This document shows, piece by piece, positions 1 through 6,818 of a stretch of 35,150 nt of DNA. Each line of letters opens with the position of its first letter. Within the stretch, counting starts at the first letter, position 1. Source of the DNA: Paenibacillus thalictri (GTDB lineage: Bacteria; Bacillota; Bacilli; Paenibacillales; NBRC-103111); NCBI RefSeq assembly GCF_004307995.1, contig NZ_SIRE01000004.1, forward strand, positions 467,309 to 502,458, read 5' to 3'. Both the position numbers and the translations under genes were made by a program. The notes beneath the pieces are model-generated. The model saw only the letters and a program-made list of their open reading frames with translations, made no database searches and had not been told where the DNA came from.

Positions 1-504
1 CGACAGCATCAAGAAATACAATTCCCCGCCACGCGCATAGAAGTTTCGCTCCGATTGCAGCTTCTTTCCTTTCTTACGCATTTCTACATATAAAAGCGAC
101 TGATGAAGAGGGTACAGCGACTTCGCATACCACGATCGGTCCGCTTCCTTGCCCGTTAGGTTATAGAGGATGACTTCCTGGTTACGCAAAAATTGCTTCA
201 GCGCATAGCGGTCCGCTTCCGGCACCGCTTGTGACAACCTCATTTTTTCTTCCTCGTCAAGCACCAAAGTATCCCCGCCGCCGCCCGCCTTGACTCCTTC
301 AAAGATGAATTTGCGCAGCCCCTCCGACTTGCGCCGAATATAGGAATCACTGCTAAACGAGTAATCCGCACCAAACAGTACGTTCAGAAACTCAAGAACA
401 TACTCGGGCCCCCGCTGACTATCACGGAAGCGATGCCCCCAAATACGCGCCGATAGCTGTGATGTAAAATGATCCAGATCATTCGTTTGCTCCTGAACAT
501 CCAT
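1..504 (-). CDS. Partial unknown protein, second gene of the ATPase operon
   Basis: An open frame of 168 codons starts at ATG 504-502 and runs off the left edge, so only the N-terminal part is visible. The protein begins MDVQEQTNDLDHFTSQLSAR and later contains a basic RKKGKKLQSER stretch and the segment YARGGELYFLMLS near the edge. No signal peptide or membrane segment is visible. It starts 18 bases after the stop of the P-loop ATPase gene upstream, so the two are almost certainly co-transcribed. I do not recognise the family. By position next to a phosphorothioate-sensing nuclease it could be the DptG-like partner of a DptF-like ATPase, but that is inference from context, not from a motif. 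Confidence 0.75.
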   Translation of the reverse strand, partial: MDVQEQTNDLDHFTSQLSARIWGHRFRDSQRGPEYVLEFLNVLFGADYSFSSDSYIRRKSEGLRKFIFEGVKAGGGGDTLVLDEEEKMRLSQAVPEADRYALKQFLRNQEVILYNLTGKEADRSWYAKSLYPLHQSLLYVEMRKKGKKLQSERNFYARGGELYFLMLS

Positions 505-522
505 TCGGCTTGAACCCCCGTG

Positions 523-2193
523 TTAAATTTCGATTTGATGCGGCACATAGACACCCCTTCGATGATCCATCGCCAATATTTGCAGGCTGCAGTCATTCAG
601 TTCACTTTGGCTGATAAGATCATTCTTGAACGTATTCAGCAGAATATCCACTTCCTGCTTCAGAGTGATGAACAAGCCCCCACTGGCGACCCGTAGCAAA
701 TATTCAAATACGGGCAGCTTGATTTCAAAACGAATGTCCTCAATCGTCAGCATTAGGCGGGAGGGTGCATAATCAATGTCCTCGCGCACTTGGTCCACAC
801 TAAGCTTTAACTGACTCTGAGCGAAATCCTGATGAATGAGCAGATTCTCACTCACGGCATATAGGCTTCTTTCCGAACGACTAACTAGCTTCTTGGCAAA
901 TGTATTATTCAATCCCTGAACTAGTTCCCGACGGACATTCATCTGCTCTTGTCGACTCATCAGGCAGTGGATGAACCTCGAGAAATGCTGATACGGCAGT
1001 AGCGCCTGCCGTGTCCCTCTAAGCCCCTCATCGTATTCAAAATAATACTTGCGCCTAAATTTCGGCATGTTCTCGAAGATGCGCTCCGGCTCAATATTCG
1101 GATTGTGCGTTCGATACAACTCGATGATTTTGCGATAGTACCCTTGCAGTAGATCAATCTCATCATCAAAAATCCTCGCATGGCTGTCGGCCACCTGCTT
1201 CTCTTCGCTTAGATCCCCGTTCAGGAGGAAATCATCCAACGATGAGATTGATACCTGTCCAGGATCAAGCTGTCGGAAATGGCGTACTGCCCCCATCTCA
1301 CCACTGCTGATATCCGGCATTTGCACACCATAAAAGTTATCGTAATACGCCAGCCCCGCCTGCCGCTGAACCTCATCGCGATCGGCATTCTGTATATCAC
1401 TGCACGTTAATCCGCCTGTGATAACATAACTGAGATGAATTAGAATCTCACGCATCGTCACATGGATACCCAAACAATCCACAAGCCGATACTGCTCAAC
1501 CAAATTGCGCTTTACCTGCTCTTGGGCCAGCTTGCGATGATTGAGCGCGATGATACAGCGCTTCTGCTTGCTGCACATTTGGCAAGCTTGCCAGTATTCC
1601 TCTTTGTTCCACTCTTGCATAATCCGCTCTGCGTATATGGAAGATGTTACGTCCTGCAGGTTCACCAGATGAAATTGTGTATCGTTGGTTTCGTGATCCA
1701 TAAACCGCTGTTCAACCTGCTTGTACAGCATTTGCAAGGACGGATGCTGTGACAAAAACTTCGTCAGTTTGCCCTCATTGGCTGCGATTAAATAGAAAAG
1801 GTTATCGCTGTGCCTGCATTCAATCTGCTGCTGCAGCTGCGTCAATTCACGCAAAATGACGAGCTCCGTGAGCTCGGACAAATCCTTGACGATCCGAATT
1901 CGACCATGCAGGAAAGGCACTTCCACAATGCCCTCCTCAGGCCATTCCGCCAGCTTCTCTGTGGTCAGATGCTCATACACGGTCCTGCACAACCTTGTTT
2001 TCCCGTCGCCCGCATTACCTGTCATTATTACACTCCGTGGAGCTTGCGCGAACAGCTCCCGGAGAAAACTTTCAATCTTCGTCGAAATACGAATGGTATA
2101 GGCGTCCGCTGGATTGGTGTACTCGTCATAAATTTTGGCGTGATTTGGCGAAAGCACATTGAATTGATCCAAATAAGTGACAAAAGCATTCAT
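523..2193 (-). CDS. P-loop ATPase of a defence operon (DptF-like candidate)
   Basis: This 556-aa protein has a Walker A motif GNAGDGKT at residues 59-66 and a segment LIAANEGKL near 135-143 resembling a sensor strand of STAND/AAA-type ATPases. A cysteine cluster CQMCSKQKRC lies near 204-213 and may bind zinc. No membrane segment is seen. The start at 2193 is chosen over the upstream in-frame ATG at 2265 because AGGAGGG lies just before it and the upstream start would lie inside the operator region. It leads a minus-strand operon with the partial gene at 1-504. An XRE regulator is divergent and an SBD-HNH nuclease is 0.6 kb away, so a role like DptF in phosphorothioate-dependent restriction is possible. 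The G-x-x-GDGK[ST] shape of the loop fits my memory of DptF, but the rest of the protein was not matched. It could equally be a regulator ATPase of an unnamed system. Confidence 0.8.
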   Translation of the reverse strand: MNAFVTYLDQFNVLSPNHAKIYDEYTNPADAYTIRISTKIESFLRELFAQAPRSVIMTGNAGDGKTRLCRTVYEHLTTEKLAEWPEEGIVEVPFLHGRIRIVKDLSELTELVILRELTQLQQQIECRHSDNLFYLIAANEGKLTKFLSQHPSLQMLYKQVEQRFMDHETNDTQFHLVNLQDVTSSIYAERIMQEWNKEEYWQACQMCSKQKRCIIALNHRKLAQEQVKRNLVEQYRLVDCLGIHVTMREILIHLSYVITGGLTCSDIQNADRDEVQRQAGLAYYDNFYGVQMPDISSGEMGAVRHFRQLDPGQVSISSLDDFLLNGDLSEEKQVADSHARIFDDEIDLLQGYYRKIIELYRTHNPNIEPERIFENMPKFRRKYYFEYDEGLRGTRQALLPYQHFSRFIHCLMSRQEQMNVRRELVQGLNNTFAKKLVSRSERSLYAVSENLLIHQDFAQSQLKLSVDQVREDIDYAPSRLMLTIEDIRFEIKLPVFEYLLRVASGGLFITLKQEVDILLNTFKNDLISQSELNDCSLQILAMDHRRGVYVPHQIEI

Positions 2194-2230
2194 TTTGTGC
2201 CCTCCTGCAGAAGCAGCATAGTTCTGAAAA

Positions 2231-2253
2231 CCCAATATATATAAATATTTGGG
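2231..2253. promoter_or_regulatory. AT-rich imperfect palindrome, operator candidate
   Basis: CCCAA and TTGGG bracket an almost symmetric A/T core of 13 bases. It lies just upstream of the ATPase start at 2193 and inside the divergent region shared with the XRE gene. A site of this size and symmetry suits a dimeric HTH repressor. The link to the neighbouring XRE protein is inference. Confidence 0.4.
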
Positions 2254-2256
2254 CCT

Positions 2257-2318
2257 ATATCCCATTTTTAATATCTTAACACCATTAACCTATAGGTTCA
2301 ATTTAAAATTTGGGATAT
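2257..2318. promoter_or_regulatory. Nested inverted repeats between divergent ATPase and XRE genes
   Basis: A perfect 12-bp palindrome AACCTATAGGTT lies at 2287-2298. It is flanked by an inverted pair ATATCCCA (2257-2264) and TGGGATAT (2311-2318). Together they sit midway between the two divergent starts, where an XRE protein would autoregulate and control the ATPase operon. No clear -35/-10 pair could be assigned. Confidence 0.45.
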
Positions 2319-2365
2319 GTTGTATTTATTTGTCGATTGCTATAGTCGAATTGGGTGATATATTG

Positions 2366-2704
2366 ATGAGCTTTGATTATTCCATCATAGGCAAACGCAT
2401 ACGCAAGGCAAGAGAAAATAAAGGCTTCACTCAGGAACAATTAGCCGAGTCCCTAAGCGTTTCAAACGTATATGTAAGTAAAATCGAACGCGGTAAAACG
2501 CCAATTAATCTCGATCGGCTTTCCCAAATCTGCATGGTGCTCGAAGAATCGCCCGAATACATGATCGGCGGTGCTAACCATGCAAGCGAGGATTACTTAC
2601 GTCACGAAATCATAACCATGCTCGAGGGCTGTTCCCCGGAGAAAATTAAGCTGATCTCTTCCGTGATCAAGCCAATCATCGATTACAAAGAGGGACCAAA
2701 ATAA
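2366..2704 (+). CDS. XRE-family transcriptional regulator
   Basis: A 112-aa DNA-binding protein with an N-terminal helix-turn-helix: IGKRIRKARENKGFTQEQLA, then the recognition segment SVSNVYVSKIERGKTP near residues 30-45. The C-terminal half is a short helical region that may dimerise. The start at 2366 is chosen because MSFDYSIIGKRIRKAR is the typical beginning of the family; upstream in-frame codons run back to 2249 through the operator palindromes and encode an unlikely hydrophobic stretch. It is divergent from the ATPase operon and convergent with the SBD-HNH gene, so it is the probable local repressor of the ATPase operon and of itself. The specific target is inferred from position. Confidence 0.88.
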   Translation: MSFDYSIIGKRIRKARENKGFTQEQLAESLSVSNVYVSKIERGKTPINLDRLSQICMVLEESPEYMIGGANHASEDYLRHEIITMLEGCSPEKIKLISSVIKPIIDYKEGPK

Positions 2705-2724
2705 GCCCCCCTTCAAGAAAGAAT

Positions 2725-2771
2725 AAAAAAGGAAGCCACGAACCGATTTCTCGGCCTGTTGCTTCCCTTTT
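2725..2771. terminator. Bidirectional terminator between xre and the HNH gene
   Basis: A-rich AAAAAAGGAAGC pairs with GCTTCCCTTTT across a loop of about 24 bases, which itself can fold weakly. A-tracts on one side and T-tracts on the other fit termination of both convergent genes. Confidence 0.6.
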
Positions 2772-2776
2772 CGCAG

Positions 2777-3652
2777 TTAGAATTGAAACTTCGCTGTCGT
2801 CCTTGCCGGTGACCGGAATACCTCCTTGAAATGCCACTGAATGTGACGCTCTCTTGGTTTGTAGTCTGGATGAATCGGCCGGCGGAGTTTGCTGCCGTGG
2901 TACCGCATCAGCCATTCCTCGAAGCCGTTGTTCCCATAGGCCTCCTCGGATACAAGCATCTGATGCTCCTCCGTAATCGTGAATACACCGCGATCAAACA
3001 ACTTATGGTGCAGTGAGCATAAGGCGATGCCGTTATCTTCCACGTCCGGTCCTCCAGACTGATGCCACCGAATATGCGCCGCATCAACTGCCACGAGATT
3101 GCTTCCGAGACGCACATTGAATCCACAAATTGCGCAGCTATACTCGTAAGCTCGCAGAATGCGTTCACGAAAGTGCGGGTCGCGCGGTATTTTGGCTCTC
3201 GGTGCCAGCTCAAGCCCGATTTCTTCCAGAATATCCGCATGCATCGTCTCGGCGAAATGCTGCTGCAAGATCTGCTCCGCCACTTCGGCTATCAACACCG
3301 TGTTGTGTTGCAGCAGGCTCAATACCTCGGGCTGAAAACCTCCCTCGATTTTGTTCATGAGCAATTGCTTCTCCGTAAACTGTCTCTTATCTACATCCTG
3401 GCTCAAGTGCCAAATGCCATCGCCCGTCAACCGCACGAACGGCTGCTCGGGACTAGCCGCTCGCGGCGGTCCAAATTCCGCAAGCAACTTGGTTAACTTC
3501 GGCTTGACCTCCTTATACGGCAGCATCGCCTGCTCCCGCTGCAGCTGCGCGAGCGCATACAACACAAGCAGTGGCTTATGCGGCGCGCGTTGGCCATTCC
3601 TTTTCCAAATCGTCAGATTGGCGAGTCTGTTCTTCAGCTCCTCGACATCCAT
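2777..3652 (-). CDS. Phosphorothioated-DNA-binding HNH restriction endonuclease (SBD-HNH)
   Basis: A 291-aa type IV-like restriction enzyme. Residues 1-145 match the sulfur-binding domain signature: MDVEELKNRL, WKRNGQRAPHKPLL near 16-29, then RLTGDGIWHL. The C-terminal domain is HNH: a CAIC pair at 173-176, DAAHIRWH near 190-197, N207, and CSLHHKLFDRG near 212-222, giving the beta-beta-alpha-metal His/Asn/His set. Enzymes of this family, such as ScoMcrA and SprMcrA, bind Rp phosphorothioate linkages with the first domain and cut nearby with the second, so they restrict foreign DNA bearing Dnd/Ssp marks. AGGAG lies 8-9 bases before the ATG. The gene is convergent with the XRE regulator. No dndBCDE modification genes occur in the window, so it probably works as a free-standing anti-PT nuclease, or with genes beyond the left edge. 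Confidence 0.88.
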   Translation of the reverse strand: MDVEELKNRLANLTIWKRNGQRAPHKPLLVLYALAQLQREQAMLPYKEVKPKLTKLLAEFGPPRAASPEQPFVRLTGDGIWHLSQDVDKRQFTEKQLLMNKIEGGFQPEVLSLLQHNTVLIAEVAEQILQQHFAETMHADILEEIGLELAPRAKIPRDPHFRERILRAYEYSCAICGFNVRLGSNLVAVDAAHIRWHQSGGPDVEDNGIALCSLHHKLFDRGVFTITEEHQMLVSEEAYGNNGFEEWLMRYHGSKLRRPIHPDYKPRERHIQWHFKEVFRSPARTTAKFQF

Positions 3653-3684
3653 CGACCGCTCTCCTGTCTGCTTAACTTGTCACT

Positions 3685-3693
3685 ATTGTATCA
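3685..3693 (-). promoter_or_regulatory. Extended -10 promoter for the HNH gene
   Basis: On the minus strand TGATACAAT (TGn plus TACAAT) lies about 33 bases upstream of the HNH start codon. No good -35 is present, as is common for extended -10 promoters. Confidence 0.45.
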
Positions 3694-3844
3694 TAGACAG
3701 CGGCCTCGGAAAGATAATTTTTCCAATTCCCAGTATCAAATCAAGAACCTCATTCCATCACCTTGCTTAGTCGCTACGTCACTATAACTTATTGTTCACT
3801 CTTCCTTGTCTCTACTCTATAGGAGCTATAGCTCATTCTACTGA

Positions 3845-4102
3845 GTGTCCTACAAGGACGTCAAACAGATAGCCAGCGACCTGAAACCACTTTACAAAGC
3901 ACCCACCGAAGAGGCCGTTCAGTTGGAGACGGAACGGTTCAAAGAAACATGGAGAGATAAATATCAGCTCATTGTCAAGTTGTGGCGGCATAACTGGGAT
4001 AAATTAACTCCCTCCTTCAAGTATCCGCCGGAGCTGCGCTAGCTGAATTACACCATGAATATAATGGAAGTTACCTTCGGTAGCTGTGTAAAGTGACCAA
4101 GG
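3845..4102 (+). pseudogene. IS256-family (Mutator-type) transposase fragment
   Basis: Translation of 3845-4042 gives SYKDVKQIASDLKPLYKAPT, then RFKETWRDKYQLIVKLWRHN and WDKLTPSFKYPPELR. These are the C-terminal landmarks of IS256-family DDE transposases, where the intact sequence continues (R)KLIYTTNxIE. Here a stop (TAG) follows ELR and the next codons read LNYTMNIME, so the frame is broken exactly in that conserved segment. The N-terminal two thirds, including the catalytic aspartates, are missing. The run TAGCTGTGTAAAGTGACC near 4081-4098 may be what is left of an element end. This is a relic marking past insertion beside the rpn gene. Confidence 0.8.
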
Positions 4103-4234
4103 GTAAAAGCATTTTCTAATGGATGAATCCTTGCTGAAAATGCTGTACCTTTTACGATGGACAGAGTTTCCCTATGAAGCAATTTTTCCACTCCTTACCA
4201 AGATATGCTGATTATGCAACTTGAACAAGAACCA

Positions 4235-4243
4235 TGCTATAAT
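4235..4243 (+). promoter_or_regulatory. Extended -10 promoter for the Rpn gene
   Basis: TGCTATAAT is a perfect extended -10 (TGn plus TATAAT), ending 31 bases before the proposed TTG start at 4274. Its location means that the upstream ATG codons at 4205 and 4214 would precede the transcript, which supports the later start. Confidence 0.55.
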
Positions 4244-4273
4244 ATTAATAAGTACGGATTGGAGTTGATTCAA

Positions 4274-5119
4274 TTGAATGACCTTCTTGATCCCAAGAAT
4301 GATTTTGTCTTTAAGCGAATATTCGGAAGTGACGAAAACAAAGACGTATTGCTAGCATTCCTAAACACTACCTTTATCGAAGCCGGTGAACCGCCACTGA
4401 CAGAAATTCTCCTAATAAATCCCTACACTGATAAAGATGCGCCGCGCGACAAGCAATCCATTTTTGACATTCGAGCCAAAACAACAACCGGTGAACTGAT
4501 CAATATTGAGATGCAGCTTTTTAATCAATATGATATCGAGAAACGGACACTTTTCTACTGGAGTAAACAGTATTCAGGACAATTGGAAGAAGGCCAGAGG
4601 TACCGCCAGTTAAAGAAGTGCGTAACCATCAATATTCTCAACTACTCCTTTCTACCGAATAATCTTTACCATAGTGTATTTCATTTGAGGGAAGACCACA
4701 GCGGCATCCCATTGAGTAACGATATAGAAATCCATATGATTGAACTTTCCAAACTGGATGAGCAAATTATTCCTATAAAGGGCGGATTGGTGAATTGGCT
4801 ATTGTTTTTGAAAGGCGTTAGTAAATCAAACTGGGAGGTATTGACGATGAATGAGCCCGTGTTGCGTAAAGCTATGGATACCTTGGAGTTTTTAAGTCAA
4901 GATGCGGAAACTCGGCGCTTGTATGAAATGCGGCAAAAATTTCTACACGATGAAGCTTCCATGCTGGCTGGCGCAAGAGAAGAAGGAGAAGCAAGAGGGG
5001 AATACAAAAAAGCGACCGAAGTAGCCAAAAAGCTGCTAGCTAAAGGCACAGATATCGCTGCAATTGCTGATATTTCTGGACTCTCTCAAGAAGAAGTTGA
5101 GCGTTTACAGTCGCATTGA
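4274..5119 (+). CDS. Rpn-family recombination-promoting nuclease / PD-(D/E)XK putative transposase
   Basis: A 281-aa member of the Rpn/PF12784-type family. The N-terminus LNDLLDPKNDFVFKRIFGSD is diagnostic. The nuclease core shows D65 in SIFDIRAKT and E79-x-Q81 in LINIEMQ, followed by R91 in the EKRTLFYWSKQYS segment. The C-terminal tail (EEGEARGEYKKATEVAKKLL, then DISGLSQEEVERL) is the helix-rich end typical of these proteins. E. coli RpnA is a DNA endonuclease that stimulates RecA-independent recombination; related proteins have been linked to phage defence. I chose TTG 4274 because GGAG lies 9 bases upstream, it directly precedes NDLLDPKNDF, and the promoter at 4235 leaves no room for the ATG at 4205. 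The gene stands alone, between an IS256 relic and a decayed copy of its own 3' end. Confidence 0.85.
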   Translation: MNDLLDPKNDFVFKRIFGSDENKDVLLAFLNTTFIEAGEPPLTEILLINPYTDKDAPRDKQSIFDIRAKTTTGELINIEMQLFNQYDIEKRTLFYWSKQYSGQLEEGQRYRQLKKCVTINILNYSFLPNNLYHSVFHLREDHSGIPLSNDIEIHMIELSKLDEQIIPIKGGLVNWLLFLKGVSKSNWEVLTMNEPVLRKAMDTLEFLSQDAETRRLYEMRQKFLHDEASMLAGAREEGEARGEYKKATEVAKKLLAKGTDIAAIADISGLSQEEVERLQSH

Positions 5120-5166
5120 ATAAAATTAGGCTAGTGGGTTTCTGTTACATCCAAATGTTATTGTGA

Positions 5167-5403
5167 AAGCGTGTTAGATCGAACCGGGGATTTACAAATG
5201 AATAAGCCCATGTTCTGTGAGACTAAGGATCGTTAAGATACAGAAGTGCAGTGTTTGTATGGAATATGTAAAAAATACCGAAAATTTGAATTTCCCATAC
5301 TAACTGGTTCAAGAGAAGAAGGAGAAGTGGTAGGGGAACACAAAGAGGCGATTGAAGTTGTTAAAAAACTGTTAGCTACGGAACAGATATTGCCACTATC
5401 GTA
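5167..5403 (+). pseudogene. Decayed duplicate of the rpn 3' region
   Basis: The stretch aligns by eye to the intact gene at about 4810-5065. Shared landmarks, in order, are the segment reading ATGAATAAGCCCATGTT (ATGAATGAGCCCGTGTT in the gene), TTGTATGGAATATG (TTGTATGAAATGCG), AGAGAAGAAGGAGAAG and GTTAAAAAACTGTTAGCTA. Several gaps and in-frame stops break the frame, so no protein is made. It is a remnant of a tandem second rpn-like gene or of a duplication. Confidence 0.7.
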
Positions 5404-5421
5404 GGGTCGTATTACTATGCA

Positions 5422-5625
5422 ATGGCAAAAGGTCCGGAGCTCTCCCCTGATCAATACGTCCTTCTCAAAATCTTAAATGCTCGAACGGAAGATAATGTTC
5501 AGCACGTTGACGAAGTAGCTTTAATCGCTTTAATTAAAGTGATTAAAGCTACTGACGAAGCAACCAGAGAATTACTGAAATGCGAAAGCAACAACATCGT
5601 CTATCACACCGGGCAAGAAAAATAG
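5422..5625 (+). CDS. Small hypothetical protein, doubtful
   Basis: An ORF of 67 codons, MAKGPELSPDQYVLLKIL at its start, without a recognised domain. TAGGG lies about 15 bases upstream, too far for a good ribosome site. The middle of the ORF is a 38-bp near-palindrome between 8-bp direct repeats, which reads in frame as DEVALIALIKVIKAT. The amino-acid mix is ordinary for a soluble protein, but the ORF follows a pseudogene directly and could be chance. Confidence 0.3.
   Translation: MAKGPELSPDQYVLLKILNARTEDNVQHVDEVALIALIKVIKATDEATRELLKCESNNIVYHTGQEK
5508..5560. repeat. 38-bp near-perfect palindrome flanked by 8-bp direct repeats
   Basis: TGACGAAG occurs at 5508-5515 and again at 5553-5560. 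Between and overlapping them, 5515-5552 is self-complementary with a single mismatched pair (arms start GTAGCTTTAATC and end GATTAAAGCTAC, centre TTTAATTAAA). The 45-base period keeps the small ORF in frame. The layout resembles a tiny insertion with target duplication, or a large operator. Confidence 0.7.
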
Positions 5626-5688
5626 CAATAGAGCTTAGAAAAAATCTGTTCTTCTGATCTTCAGCGAATGAAATGTATCAGCACTGTT

Positions 5689-5718
5689 ATGGGGACGTTA
5701 ATTGCACCGCGTCCCCAT
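5689..5718. repeat. REP-like hairpin, copy 1
   Basis: ATGGGGACG and CGTCCCCAT form a 9-bp perfect stem with a 12-base loop. A second hairpin with the same GGGGACG/CGTCCCC stem occurs at 6546-6569. Short GC-rich palindromes of this kind are often REP/RAYT-associated repeats; the copy here has a weak T-rich flank and could also act as a terminator. Confidence 0.5.
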
Positions 5719-5742
5719 TTCGTCTCCAACAGCCATCTACAC

Positions 5743-5808
5743 TCACTCAGAACCTTTATAAACTAAGTCACAAACGACCTTCACATGCACCGTATGCGGG
5801 AAGCGACC
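5743..5808 (-). pseudogene. Possible remnant of an RlmD/TrmA-type methyltransferase C-terminus
   Basis: The minus strand reads GRFPHTVHVKVVCDLVYKGS before a stop. The FPHTxHV segment resembles the C-terminal end (DMFPHTxHVE) of 23S rRNA uracil-C5 methyltransferases. Nothing of the catalytic domain is found upstream, so if real it is a short relic. The match rests on about ten residues. Apart from this and the hairpin at 5689-5718 I see nothing in 5626-6045. Confidence 0.2.
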
Positions 5809-6045
5809 CCGTTGCCGCGGCATCTGTTATAGCCGCTTAATACCGCATAGAATCATTGTTCTTGCAGTCAGTTGTCTATGTACTCTATTTCTTTACTTGC
5901 CCTTATCACGAATTTTTGCGGCAGTTTTACGGCAGGTATTGCAGTTCTGTTTATTCGAACTCCCCATACACTTTTCGTCACGAAAGTGATATGGTGTTTA
6001 TCAATCCAATATTCATCAAAAAATCAAGAAAAGGAATGATTTATC

Positions 6046-6210
6046 TTGCTAAAACTGAGGGACGCCGAAATATTTGGCTTCGAGATAACGGAGAATTACT
6101 ATTTGTATCACCTCAATTATGCATTAACAACAGACCATGAAGAAGATTCATGGCAAGCCTGCCTGGCATACAAACAAAGAACGAAAGCAATGGCAGATGG
6201 ATATCTATGA
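6046..6210 (+). CDS. Small hypothetical ORF, TTG start, doubtful
   Basis: From TTG 6046, with AAAGGAA about 9 bases upstream, an ORF of 54 codons gives an acidic peptide containing FGFEITENYYLYHLNYALTT and ending AYKQRTKAMADGYL. It overlaps the next small ORF (start 6197) by 14 bases, as in coupled genes. A longer frame over the same DNA (5856-6140) lacks a ribosome site and reads like non-coding sequence. No family is recognised and both small ORFs may be relics. Confidence 0.25.
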   Translation: MLKLRDAEIFGFEITENYYLYHLNYALTTDHEEDSWQACLAYKQRTKAMADGYL

Positions 6211-6403
6211 AGGTTCAGCTGCTCAATTAGATTCAAGAGAAAGTGATTTTCTTGATGCCTGTCTGAAAGCACTTAAGACTGAACTCAATGCACATGTGAA
6301 GATGCTTAAATCAACTAATGCCAAACCTGATCACGGAACTTTGTACAAATATTTGGTGGTAACGAAGGAAGAGAAAAATCAGCATGTAAAAGACCAAACT
6401 TAA
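6197..6403 (+). CDS. Small hypothetical protein
   Basis: An ORF of 68 codons, MDIYEGSAAQLDSRESDF at its start, predicted mostly helical and soluble, with a lysine-rich C-terminus. Translation could also begin at ATG 6137, but the 6197 start overlaps the end of the 6046-6210 ORF in the manner of translational coupling. No domain is recognised. It lies between two REP-like hairpins in a stretch with little other coding signal. Confidence 0.3.
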   Translation: MDIYEGSAAQLDSRESDFLDACLKALKTELNAHVKMLKSTNAKPDHGTLYKYLVVTKEEKNQHVKDQT

Positions 6404-6818
6404 TTCGGTTCTGGTAGATTGTTTAGGCGAGAAGAACCAGCCTTCCCAATGAAATCTTAGGCTCGTTTAGGCGTACTAAGCAGAAGTATAATAATTCCCA
6501 AATGTGAATTTGCACTTTATTTCGACATGAACGAATCAAAGCGGCGGGGACGCAATAACACGCGTCCCCAACTAGAAAACTTTAATCTTGTTTCGAGTAG
6601 CCGTTAGACTTCAATGCTCAGCTTTAATGGTTACATCATGCCGCCCATGATTCAAGGCTGGTTTTATATAATTTTATTGTCCATTCTCCAAAAAACTCTT
6701 CATTATGTCGAACAAGCATAAAGTTTACGATGAGTTCGTGCTCAAATGGTGGTCGGACAATCACGAAACAGTAGTTAGCATATTTGTCGAGACGGTGAAG
6801 GAAAATTAGCATTTATCA
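6404..6818. other. Gap with REP-like hairpin copy 2 and a 34-codon ORF
   Basis: At 6546-6569 GGGGACGC and GCGTCCCC form an 8-bp perfect stem with an 8-base loop, similar to the hairpin at 5689-5718. At 6705-6809 a plus-strand ORF of 34 codons reads MSNKHKVYDEFVLKWWSDNH at its start but has no ribosome site, so it is weakly supported and may be a gene fragment. No convincing terminator for the GTPase gene at 6819 was found. Confidence 0.45.

Noticed and set aside
1462..2244. Plus-strand ORFs opposite the ATPase gene
   Set aside because: Shadow frames of the minus-strand ATPase, which has a Walker A motif and a strong ribosome site.
2249..2365. N-terminal extension of the XRE regulator
   Set aside because: It would be translated through operator palindromes, has no ribosome site, and adds a hydrophobic stretch not found in this family.
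5856..6140. 94-codon plus-strand ORF from TTG
   Set aside because: No ribosome site, odd composition with many Cys, Phe and Tyr, and a different overlapping frame has better signals.
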